A stretch of 64,000 nt of DNA from Streptomyces violaceorubidus (GTDB lineage: Bacteria; Actinomycetota; Actinomycetes; Streptomycetales; Streptomycetaceae), in contig NZ_JODM01000006.1 of assembly GCF_000717995.1 (NCBI RefSeq), positions 323,342 to 387,341 on the forward strand, in the 5' to 3' direction. A program made the position numbers and the translations under genes. Below the pieces are notes generated by a model. The model was not told the DNA's origin. It saw only the letters and a list, made by a program, of their open reading frames with translations, and did no database searches. Positions 6,385-14,451 of the stretch are shown here, piece by piece; the first letter of the stretch is position 1; each line of letters begins with the position of its first letter.

Positions 6385-9189
6385 CTACCGACCGGCGCCA
6401 CTTCGGTCCGGGCCATCGGGGGAGCCACGTAATGCCGACAGGCGTGCCAGAGCGCTGGGGTTGCCGGCGTCCGCGGCGATGCGGGCGAGTTGCCCGGCCC
6501 GGCGCTTGTCTCCCGCGAGCTCCAGGATGATGGCCATGCGTGCCATGGCCATCGTGTCCCCTGCGTCGGCGGCGAGGCGGGTCATGTTCTCGGCCCCTTC
6601 TTGGTCGCCCTTTGCTTCGCGTATGTCGGCCAAGCGCATCAGCGGGGTGGTACATCCCCGCTCGGCAGCCTCCTGGGCGAGCCGTACGGCGTCCTCATGG
6701 CTTCCGACGTGTTCGCGCATCTCCGCCAGCCGCGCGAAGACGCTGATGTCGCCGGCGTCAGCCGAAAGCCGCGCCAGCCCCTCGGCTTCCTCACGATGCC
6801 CGGCCACTTCCTTGAGATCGGCCAGCCGTGCCGCGGCGTTGGCATTGCTCTTCTCCGCCGCCTCCTTGGCGAGGCGCTCCGCCCCGTGAAGATCTCCCCG
6901 GTCCACGTGCAGCTCTGCCAATCGGGCCACCGCTGTGGGGATGCCTGCCTCGTCGGCCTGCCGCAACAGGCGCTCAGCCCCCTCTGCATCACCCGCCGCC
7001 CCGCGGAGCGCCGCGATCCGAATCAGAGCGAACCGGTGACCGGCGCCGATCGCCTGCTGTGCCAGCCTCCCGGCATCCTCGTGCGCGCCGGCTGCCTCGC
7101 GCATCTCGGCCAGCCGCACCAGGGCGAAGGACTGACCTGCTCGTGCGGCTCGGCGGGCGAACTGCTCCGCCTCCTCTCGACGACCGGCTGCTTCCCTCGT
7201 CGCCGCCAGCCGGGCGAGCGCGCTGGCATTCCCCACCCGGCCCGCGAGCTGGTAGAGGCGCATGGCATTGGTGCTTGCTGCAGGGCCCTTGCCTTCCTGG
7301 ATGACTGCCAGCCGGACGAGAGCCGTGGTGTCGCCCGCCTTGGCGGCCAGTTGACCCAGCCGCTCGGCTCCCTGTGCGGCCCCCGCCAGTTGTCTCATCT
7401 CAGCGAGTCGGACCAGCGAGCTCGTGTCCCCGGCGGCGGCAGCACGGGTGGCCAGTTCTTCCGCCGCCCTTCGCAGCCCTTGGTTCTCACAGATCTCCGC
7501 CAGCTGCACCAGCCCCTGGGGGTCTCCCGCATCGGCGGCCTGCTGGGCGAGATCCTCTGCCTCCGAGATGTGGCCGGCTCGGTGACGTGCCACGGCCAGC
7601 CGGATGAGAGCGGTGATGCTTCCCGATTCCGCGGCTTGCCGGAGAAGCAGGTCGGCTTCTCCCCAGTCGCCGCCGGCCCGGCGGATCTCGGCGAGTTCCG
7701 CCAACGCGTCGACACTGCCTTGGTCTGCGGCCCGTTGGGCGAGTTGCTCGGCCCAGCCGAACCGGTGACGGATCCTGGCGGCACACGCGAGGTTGAGCAG
7801 GCTGTCCGAGGTGAGATGCCCCTGTGCCGCCTGCCAGAACGACTTCGGTGGGCACAGGCGGGCACGGCCCCGGCGCCCGTGTTGCTCCAGGTAGTCGGCA
7901 AGTCGGTAGCAAGCTGAAGTGCCGGTCATGGTCCCGGCGTGTCTCTGGGAGGAGCGAGGGCGGACGCGACGCAGGGGAGCAAGTCGGCCATGGACGGGCA
8001 CGGTCACGTCGGCGAATGCCTCGTCCAGCCAGTTGTCGGTCAGATCGTCGTACTCGTCGTCGTTGAGGTAGTCCTCCACGGCCTGTTCGAGGAAGCCGAC
8101 CGGCAGATGCACTGCGGCGCCCAGACGTCGCGCGTCTATGGCGACATCGAGCAAGGCGCGGGCCGGCGGACCTGCCTTCTCGTAGCGGCGCACCAACTCC
8201 GGTGCTCCCGCGAGGAACTGTGTCAGTCGGCCACTGTCCGTGTGGTGCAGAGCGTGGGCGAGCTGCCGGTCACCGGCCGTCGCGAGGACCTCGGCCTTGC
8301 TGAGGGCGATGTGGTCGAACCGGTCCGGCAGCGTGATGAGGCGCCCAGCCAGCAGAGAGCGAACCTGCGGATGCGCATCCGGCGCGCCGGGACGCGGCAG
8401 GGTCATGTAGTCGTCCTGGTACTCGGGCCACATCGTTCCCAGCACAAGTACGGGGCTGCGCGATACGTCGGTGAGCAGTCTGTGAAGGGCGGCCGCGACC
8501 CGCTCGCCGTTCTCTCCCCCGAAGTACTGCTGGGCATCGTTCAACCAGACCACTGTCTGGGGTTCCACCCGATGCAGATCGGCAAGCGCGGCTTCGGGGC
8601 GCGTGGGGTCGAAGGGATGCCACAACCGCCATCCGTAAGCGGTCAGCGGTTGAATCGCCTCCCAGCAGGCGCGCGTCTTGCCCGTCGAGGAAGGCCCCAC
8701 CAGTACGGCCATGCCGCTGTGACCCTCGCACGCGGCCTCCACAACCGTGGCGAGATGCTCGTCATGAGGACGGCGTACGTACGCCGGCAGCCTCCCGGCG
8801 CGCCCCCGTCGACCTCCCTCCCGTGAGCCGTTGGAACCGGAGGACGTGACGGGCGCCTCGACGGCGTAGTGCACCTCCAAGTCGTGGGGGTCCCACAGGC
8901 GGATCGTGGTGCCCGGCGCTCCCCTGTCGCCTGCGGCTCGACCGCGCCCGCAGGCCGTCTCCAGCAGTTCCAGGAGAGTATCCGTGTCCAGGCGCAAGGC
9001 ACGGGCCAAGGCCCCGACCGTGTCCGCCGAGGGCCCCGGCGCCCCCGGGCTGAGAGCTCGGCTGACCGTGGTGCGACCCAGCCCCGCGACGTGGGCGAGT
9101 TCGGTCTGGTTGAGCCCTCGAGCTATCCGTCCCGACTCGAGCCGGGACCGCAACTCCCTCAGGGCCGCTGCGTCGCGCACCTCTTCCAA
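6385..9189 (-). CDS. Large HTH + STAND-like P-loop NTPase with about 13 helical 32-residue repeats
   Basis: The 934-residue protein has four parts. Residues 12-72 are an XRE-type helix-turn-helix (RIARGLNQTELAHVAGLGRT). Residues 75-140 are a linker. Residues about 140-400 are an NTPase with Walker A GPSSTGKT (165-172), a Walker-B-like VVWLNDAQQ (about 213-221) and VLVLGTMWPEY (about 247-257). From residue 492 to the end come about 13 repeats of exactly 32 residues (one of 34), pattern ALxRLAEhRExAGxxxxAExLAxxAAxAG, related to TPR/Sel1 helices. Such STAND-type proteins couple ligand sensing on the repeats to NTP-driven oligomerisation; this one could be a regulator or a defence protein. The start is a TTG after GGGGGAG; a GTG three codons later is possible. 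Codon bias is weaker than in neighbours, a sign of transfer. Confidence 0.8.
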   Translation of the reverse strand: MEEVRDAAALRELRSRLESGRIARGLNQTELAHVAGLGRTTVSRALSPGAPGPSADTVGALARALRLDTDTLLELLETACGRGRAAGDRGAPGTTIRLWDPHDLEVHYAVEAPVTSSGSNGSREGGRRGRAGRLPAYVRRPHDEHLATVVEAACEGHSGMAVLVGPSSTGKTRACWEAIQPLTAYGWRLWHPFDPTRPEAALADLHRVEPQTVVWLNDAQQYFGGENGERVAAALHRLLTDVSRSPVLVLGTMWPEYQDDYMTLPRPGAPDAHPQVRSLLAGRLITLPDRFDHIALSKAEVLATAGDRQLAHALHHTDSGRLTQFLAGAPELVRRYEKAGPPARALLDVAIDARRLGAAVHLPVGFLEQAVEDYLNDDEYDDLTDNWLDEAFADVTVPVHGRLAPLRRVRPRSSQRHAGTMTGTSACYRLADYLEQHGRRGRARLCPPKSFWQAAQGHLTSDSLLNLACAARIRHRFGWAEQLAQRAADQGSVDALAELAEIRRAGGDWGEADLLLRQAAESGSITALIRLAVARHRAGHISEAEDLAQQAADAGDPQGLVQLAEICENQGLRRAAEELATRAAAAGDTSSLVRLAEMRQLAGAAQGAERLGQLAAKAGDTTALVRLAVIQEGKGPAASTNAMRLYQLAGRVGNASALARLAATREAAGRREEAEQFARRAARAGQSFALVRLAEMREAAGAHEDAGRLAQQAIGAGHRFALIRIAALRGAAGDAEGAERLLRQADEAGIPTAVARLAELHVDRGDLHGAERLAKEAAEKSNANAAARLADLKEVAGHREEAEGLARLSADAGDISVFARLAEMREHVGSHEDAVRLAQEAAERGCTTPLMRLADIREAKGDQEGAENMTRLAADAGDTMAMARMAIILELAGDKRRAGQLARIAADAGNPSALARLSALRGSPDGPDRSGAGR

Positions 9190-9317
9190 GTCTCCCCCTG
9201 GACAACCCCATGTGTTCGTCCGTGTTCATCTTCGCCCACCGCACCATGGCGAACACGGTCTTCCGCAAGGTCACTGCCACGACAACACTCGTACCGAAGC
9301 ACGGGGAAGGCCAACAC

Positions 9318-9524
9318 ATGTCCAGCCACGGTTCCGTCATCGTCCTGACCTGCCTGGTAGCGCTCTTGACCGGCACACTGGTGGCAGCGGCGGCCGGCTA
9401 CCTCGCCCGCCGTGACCACGCTTCCTATCCAGCGGCGATCACTCGGGCAGCGGTCGCCTTCGCTGCCACGCTCACCTTTGCCACGGCACTGGCAACAGCA
9501 CTCCACACGGCCACGGGGCAGTAG
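9318..9524 (+). CDS. Small two-helix membrane protein
   Basis: The ATG follows GGGGAAGG by seven bases. The 68-residue product has two hydrophobic segments (VIVLTCLVALLTGTLVAAAA and AAVAFAATLTFATALATAL) separated by YLARRDHASYP. It resembles short membrane proteins frequent in Streptomyces accessory regions. It is divergent from the large NTPase gene and shares its repeat-bounded segment, so a partnership, for example as a membrane effector or anchor, is possible but not shown. Confidence 0.65.
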   Translation: MSSHGSVIVLTCLVALLTGTLVAAAAGYLARRDHASYPAAITRAAVAFAATLTFATALATALHTATGQ

Positions 9525-9669
9525 AACGGTGACTTGATCGGCGTCGGCTCCTTGGCCCGGGCACGGACAAGAAGCTGCCCATCCTGCGGCCGGGCCGGGT
9601 CGCCAAGGACATGTCTCCTGACTCATGCCGGGAGTCCGCTGACCAAGTGCCTGCGAGCACGGGCCGGAC

Positions 9670-9700
9670 GTATCGGCCTTGCGGCAGCGAAGGTCACGCG
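9670..9700 (+). repeat. Right copy of the 31-bp imperfect direct repeat
   Basis: It differs from the left copy at three of 31 positions and keeps the same orientation. The distance between copies is about 3.4 kb. Beyond the repeat the sequence returns to the high-GC chromosomal style and the next gene is a conserved metallophosphoesterase. Confidence 0.6.
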
Positions 9701-9780
9701 GGCAGGGGGTGGGCGCGCCCCCGTCCTGGCCGTGTCGGGGTGGTCGGACGCTCCGCGTGGAGGTGCCGGACCGCCGCGTA

Positions 9781-11001
9781 CTACGGCGAGGTGGCCGACT
9801 GCGGGCTGCGCAGGACGAGCAGGGTGATCTCGCTGGGGGCGAAGACGCGGAACGGGGGACCCCAGAAGCCGGTGCCGCGGCTGGTGTAGAGGAGGGTGCG
9901 GGCGCCGTGGCGGCTCAGGCCGGCGAGGGCGGGCTGGTCGAGGCGGACCAGGTGGTGGAAGGGCCAGATCTGGCCGCCGTGGGTGTGGCCGGAGAGCTGG
10001 AGGTCGACGCCGGCGGCTGCCGCCCGGTCGACGAACGCGGGCTGATGCGCCAGGAGCAGGACGGGCAGGGCGGGGTCGGCGCCGGTGAGGGCTCCGGCGA
10101 GGTGGGCGCGGTGACCCGCCAGACCGGAGGATGCGGCGGTGACGTCGTCCACGCCGGCCACCACGAGGGTGTCGCCTCCGCGTTCGAGCAGCACATGGCG
10201 GTTGCGCAGCGGCTGCCAGCCCAGCTCGTCCATCAGGTCGACCCAGCCCTGGGCCTCGCTGTAGTACTCGTGGTTGCCGGTGACGTACACCCGGGCATGG
10301 GTGGCCCGGACGGTACCGAGGGGGGCGGCCTGGGCACGGCGTCGTTCGGCCGTGCCGTCCGCGATGTCGCCGGTGTGGCAGACCAGGTCGGCCTCCAGGG
10401 AGTTCACCGTCTCGCACACCCGTGCCGACCAGCGGGCGCGGTCCAGCGGACCGTAGTGGGTGTCCGTGACGAGGACCACCCGGAGGCCGTCCAACCCCGC
10501 ACCCAGCCGGGGGAGCCGTACGTCGAGCCGGCGCACGCGTGGCACCCGGCGAGCCTCGGCGTACCCCCAGGTGAGCAGTACGGCGGTCACGCCGAGGACG
10601 GCCCAGGTGACGATCCGGGCCCGGTCCTGACCCGCACCCACGTCGGCCACGGCCAGGACGAGACGCAGGAGGACGCCGAGCAGGACGGACCAGGTGAACA
10701 GGACCCAGCTGGTGCCCAGCAGCGTGTCACCGATGATCGCCGCCCGGTCCTGCTGCCGTCGGCCGTGGCCGCGCACCATCGCGAGCGGCATGCCCACGAG
10801 GCCGAGGGCGAACAGGGCGGTGCCGGCCAGGGTGACGGGCAGCGGCCAGTGCTGGCCGGCGTGCAGCAGCACCCAGCAGGGCACGGCCCACAGCAGGACG
10901 GGGGCGAGCAGGGGGACGTAGCGCATCAGGCGGTGCAGCCGGCTCTGCCGCGGCGTTCGCACCTCGCCCTCGGCGGGCCGGGTGCCGCTGGTGTCGGTCA
11001 C
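9781..11001 (-). CDS. Membrane-anchored calcineurin-type metallophosphoesterase
   Basis: GTG at 11001 follows GGAGGGGGAAG and gives 406 residues; the longer frame has no better start. The N-terminal ~140 residues hold four to five hydrophobic segments. The catalytic domain follows, with the full dimetal set: VTDTHYG, HTGDIADG, TGNHEYY, LAHQP and GHTHGGQ. This is the YkuE/YaeI-like group of membrane-bound phosphoesterases; some act on lipid pyrophosphates such as UDP-diacylglucosamine-like substrates, but the substrate here is unknown. The active site faces whichever side follows the last membrane helix, probably the cytoplasm or wall side. All metal ligands are present. Confidence 0.88.
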   Translation of the reverse strand: MTDTSGTRPAEGEVRTPRQSRLHRLMRYVPLLAPVLLWAVPCWVLLHAGQHWPLPVTLAGTALFALGLVGMPLAMVRGHGRRQQDRAAIIGDTLLGTSWVLFTWSVLLGVLLRLVLAVADVGAGQDRARIVTWAVLGVTAVLLTWGYAEARRVPRVRRLDVRLPRLGAGLDGLRVVLVTDTHYGPLDRARWSARVCETVNSLEADLVCHTGDIADGTAERRRAQAAPLGTVRATHARVYVTGNHEYYSEAQGWVDLMDELGWQPLRNRHVLLERGGDTLVVAGVDDVTAASSGLAGHRAHLAGALTGADPALPVLLLAHQPAFVDRAAAAGVDLQLSGHTHGGQIWPFHHLVRLDQPALAGLSRHGARTLLYTSRGTGFWGPPFRVFAPSEITLLVLRSPQSATSP

Positions 11002-11159
11002 GCTTCCCCCTCCTTCACCGGGCTGCGGTCCCGCGCACTGTATCGGGTCGCCCCCGGAGCGGACGGACCGGTGTCCACCCGGATCCTGCGCCCCGCGGGT
11101 CACGGGCGACGGGCGATCCAGGTGGTGCGGGTGGTGCGTACGGTCACGTCGTCACGGCG

Positions 11160-11371
11160 GGCGATGCCGTGCGGCTGCGTCTCCACCACCACGCCGTCGG
11201 CGACCTCACCCTCGCCTTCGAGGGCCTGGAGCCGGCCGCCGCGCCCGGCTCACGCTCACCGTCTACACCGCCGAACCCGGCTCGGCCTCCGAAGAGGGCC
11301 TGCGCCTCCTGGCTTCCTGGGCCGCCACCCGTAAAGCCGCCCCGGAGACGGAACGCTCCACGGCCGGCTGA
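11160..11371 (+). pseudogene. C-terminal remnant of an MmyB-type XRE regulator, frameshifted
   Basis: Read in one frame from about 11169 the DNA gives HHHAVGDLTLAFEGLEPAA. After a one-base loss near 11249 the next frame gives LTLTVYTAEPGSASEEGLRL followed by LASWAATR and a stop. Together these are the end of the MmyB-like ligand-binding domain found in Streptomyces HTH regulators. The HTH half and most of the binding domain are absent. The fragment lies between the divergent metallophosphoesterase gene and a convergent phosphatase gene. It is a decayed gene with no expected product. Confidence 0.7.
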
Positions 11372-11385
11372 CCGCTGCCGGGCCC

Positions 11386-12012
11386 TCAGACGTGCGGCGC
11401 CGAGGAAAAGCCCGTCCAGCGAAGCTCGGCGGGCAGGTGCCGCATGTCGTTGGAGAGGAGGACGGAGGCCGCTCGGCCGGGCGCGTAGCGGATGACGGTG
11501 AGCGCCGCGTTGCCGTGGTCGAGGCCGAGCCACCGCCACTTCGGTGCGTGCATGGCGTCGCGGACGAGCCAGGCGATGAGGAAGTTGTGGGTGACGACGA
11601 GTTCGTGCCGGTCCTCGGCGCCGTCCGTAACGGCCCCCGTGAAACGACGCAGCGCCTGACGGGCGAGCTCGGGACCGTGCCGGCGTTCCTCGTCCGTGGC
11701 ACCGGCGAGGAAGCCGAGGTAGTGGTCCGCCGACTCGGCTGGGAGCTCCGCCCGTTCCGGTATGTGGGGCACGTAGTCACCGGCGCTCTCCGAAACGCGC
11801 GGCGTGACACCCTCCAGTTCGTCCGCGACCAGGCGCGCGGTCTCCTGCGCCCGCGGCAGGGGACCGTGGTGGACGGCGGTCAGGGGAACGTCGCGCAGGC
11901 GCCGGCCGAGCAGGGTGGCCTGGCGCCGGCCGGCCTCCGTGAGCGTGCTCTCGTCCGGTGAGGCCTCGCCGTGCCGCGCGAGGTAGAGGTAGCGGGTGGC
12001 CGTGCCGGTCAT
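11386..12012 (-). CDS. Histidine phosphatase (phosphoglycerate mutase superfamily)
   Basis: The 208-residue protein begins TRYLYLARHGEASPDES with the RHG motif (phosphorylated His at residue 14). It has a second catalytic region VVTHNFLIAWLVRDAM near residue 140. It is therefore a branch-1 histidine phosphatase. Members hydrolyse sugar phosphates, alpha-ribazole phosphate or small phospho-metabolites; the residues that set substrate choice are not diagnostic here. It is a stand-alone gene, with the neighbouring SpoIIE gene in the same direction 112 bases upstream. Confidence 0.87.
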   Translation of the reverse strand: MTGTATRYLYLARHGEASPDESTLTEAGRRQATLLGRRLRDVPLTAVHHGPLPRAQETARLVADELEGVTPRVSESAGDYVPHIPERAELPAESADHYLGFLAGATDEERRHGPELARQALRRFTGAVTDGAEDRHELVVTHNFLIAWLVRDAMHAPKWRWLGLDHGNAALTVIRYAPGRAASVLLSNDMRHLPAELRWTGFSSAPHV

Positions 12013-12124
12013 CTTCGACTCCTCGGGCGTGCCGGCGATCTTGTGCTGACACGGACGTCGGCCCCCCGCGCCCCGGTTCCCTCGGCCGACCCCGCGAAAG
12101 CGGCGGCACCACGGTCCGCGCGCG

Positions 12125-14284
12125 TCAGCGCACGACCTCGGCCCAGACCACCTTGCCGGTGTCCGTCCAGCGCACTCCCCACCGGCGGGTGAGCCGGTGC
12201 ACGACGTGCAGGCCCCGGCCCCCGTCGTCCAGGAGTCCGCCCCGGCCCAGCCGCGGTCTGCCGTTGCCCGTGTCGCCGACCTCGCACAGCAGGCCGGGGC
12301 CGGCCCTGATCAGCCGTACCGTGACGGGGCCGCCGGCGAACCGCACCGCGTTGGTCACCAGCTCGCTGACCAGGAGCAGCACGCTCTCCCGGGTGCCGTC
12401 CTTGGTGTGCCACTGCCGCAGCAGCGCGGAGACCATTGCACGGGCCCGCGCCGCCGCGTCCTCGCGGGCCGGCAGCCGCCAGGTCGCGGTGTCCCCCTTG
12501 CGGTAGCCGATCATGCGGGCGAGCAGCAGGGTCACGTCGTCGCGCTGGCGCGTCGGCATCACCTCCGCGACCACCCGCCGCGCGGCCTGCTGAAGCGTGT
12601 CCCAGGGGTGCACCGCGGACACGGCGTCCGCCAGCCTGCCGATGCCCTCGTCGATCGGCACGGCCGGGTCCTCGACCAGGCCGTCGGTGTAGAGGGCGAG
12701 CAGGGAACCCGGGGGTGCGGTGAACGTGTGCACGCCGAACGGCTCGCGCAGCGCGAACTCGGCGCCCAGGCCGGGATGCGGGCGGACCGGGAGGGGACCG
12801 GCGCGTCCGTCCGGCGTCACCAGGATCGGAGGCAGGTGGCCCGCGCTGGACAGCGCCACCCGGTGGCTGACGGGGTCGTAGACGGCGATGCAGCAGGTCG
12901 AGCCGAGGGCGCTGTAACCGGCCGCCAGTCCGGACTCCGAGTCGTCCAGCAGCGTCACGGTGTCGTCCAGGTGCTCCAGCACCTCGTCGGGTGCCAGGCC
13001 GGCGGAGAGCAGCGCGCGGGCCTCCATGCTCAGCTGGCCCATGGTCGCCGCCGCTCCCAGGCCGTGCCCGACGACATCGCCGACGACCAGCGCGGTACGG
13101 CCGTCCGGCAGCGGAAAGCTGTTCACCCAGTCACCGCCGACGCCCGCGCTGTCGGGGGTGGTGGGCTGGTAGACGCTGGCGGTCTGGACGGTTCCGCCGC
13201 CGGAGCGGGGCAGCAGCCGGCGTTGCAGGGCCAGCACCTGGGTGTGCTCGCGCTGGTGCTGGCGGGCCAGGTCCACGTGGTGGGAGGTTCGGGCCACCAG
13301 TTCCTGGAGGTCGAGCAGCTCGCTGTCGACGAAGGGCCGGTCCGCCCGCCGCCAGACCTCGGCCACGCCCAGCACGACGGGCGGATCGCCCTCCAGGACC
13401 AGCGGCACGCACGCCACACCCGCCGAACGGTCCCCGGGCACCAGGGCACGCACCAGCCGAGGGCTGCCGAGCACCCGCTCGATCGCCTCCCGGTCGGGCA
13501 GGACGATGGACTGCGGGGCGTCGGCGCGCATGGTCGCCTGCGACAGCAGGCGGCCCGCGTCACTGGGGAGATCCTCGCCGAGGGTCACATAGCCCTCGGG
13601 CCACGCCCGCTCCGGCACCAGGGCCGCCCGCCGCAGCCGGATGCGGCGCTGCGCCCGCTCGGTGACCCGCTCGCCCGTCCAGACGGCGAAGTCGAGATCG
13701 ACGGCGGCCACGTCCCCCCACGCCAGCAGGGACTCCGCCAGCGACTGCGCCGTCTCGCCGATGTCCAGCGAGGTGCCGATCGCGGTCTCGGCGGCGTACA
13801 GATGGAGCCTCCTGGCCATGGCGATCACGGAGACGGTCAGGCCCTCCTGGGGTGCCGCCGCGGGCAGGATGCTCATCGAGACCACCAGCTCCGAACCGTC
13901 GCGGCGACGCAGCCGCTGGACCCGGGCCACGTGTGCCTCGCCGGTTTCGAGGACCTGGCGCAATCGCCGGGTGACCGTCGGCACGTCACCCCGGGGCAGG
14001 AGGTCGACGAACGGGCGCCCGATCACGGCGTCCAGCCCCGCGAAGACGGGGGCTTCGAGATTGCGGTGGGTGACTCTCAGCTCACGGTCCAGATTGACCG
14101 CGCCGAGGATCTGCTCCGGCCGGCCCACGGCCGGATGGTCGTGCTCCGGTTGATTGTCGCCGGGGTGCCCCGGCGACTCGGCGGAACCGGCCGCCGCCGC
14201 TCCGCCACGCGGGATGTACCGCCCCAGAGCGCTGCTGACCAGGCCGAACGGCGACGAGGACGAAGGGGAGGGTGTGGAGTCCAT
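12125..14284 (-). CDS. PAS-GAF-SpoIIE(PP2C)-HATPase signalling phosphatase
   Basis: In order, the 719-residue protein has a PAS-like domain (about 60-160), a GAF-like sensor (about 165-345), a PP2C/SpoIIE phosphatase (about 365-585) and an anti-sigma-type HATPase domain (about 600-715). The phosphatase keeps its metal motifs: GVGGDWVNSFPL, VGDVVGHGLGAAA, YTDGLVE and RDDVTLLLAR. The kinase has LLLVSELVTNAVRFA (N box) and GDTGNGRP (G1 box). Such proteins dephosphorylate anti-anti-sigma factors and sequester sigma factors in stress and development networks of Streptomyces. No transmembrane segment is seen. It is the first gene of its strand, upstream of the histidine phosphatase. Confidence 0.92.
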   Translation of the reverse strand: MDSTPSPSSSSPFGLVSSALGRYIPRGGAAAAGSAESPGHPGDNQPEHDHPAVGRPEQILGAVNLDRELRVTHRNLEAPVFAGLDAVIGRPFVDLLPRGDVPTVTRRLRQVLETGEAHVARVQRLRRRDGSELVVSMSILPAAAPQEGLTVSVIAMARRLHLYAAETAIGTSLDIGETAQSLAESLLAWGDVAAVDLDFAVWTGERVTERAQRRIRLRRAALVPERAWPEGYVTLGEDLPSDAGRLLSQATMRADAPQSIVLPDREAIERVLGSPRLVRALVPGDRSAGVACVPLVLEGDPPVVLGVAEVWRRADRPFVDSELLDLQELVARTSHHVDLARQHQREHTQVLALQRRLLPRSGGGTVQTASVYQPTTPDSAGVGGDWVNSFPLPDGRTALVVGDVVGHGLGAAATMGQLSMEARALLSAGLAPDEVLEHLDDTVTLLDDSESGLAAGYSALGSTCCIAVYDPVSHRVALSSAGHLPPILVTPDGRAGPLPVRPHPGLGAEFALREPFGVHTFTAPPGSLLALYTDGLVEDPAVPIDEGIGRLADAVSAVHPWDTLQQAARRVVAEVMPTRQRDDVTLLLARMIGYRKGDTATWRLPAREDAAARARAMVSALLRQWHTKDGTRESVLLLVSELVTNAVRFAGGPVTVRLIRAGPGLLCEVGDTGNGRPRLGRGGLLDDGGRGLHVVHRLTRRWGVRWTDTGKVVWAEVVR

Positions 14285-14451
14285 GCGGCTCCCTCAGCTC
14301 GCTCGCCAACCCCGGCACAGTGCCGGGGCCGTACTCGAACCCGTGCGGAAGAGCCCCCGAGGATCCCGACCGCACACCCCATTCAATAACACCGGCGCGT
14401 GCTTCGCCCACATCAGCGGACCGCGCGGTGACCACGGAAAGTGACCGGGTC

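Noticed and set aside
12197..14389. Very long open frame (about 730 codons) on the plus strand opposite the SpoIIE phosphatase gene
   Set aside because: It is the antisense shadow of a GC-rich gene; composition is His/Arg/Gly-rich without any domain, and the minus-strand protein has four recognisable domains.
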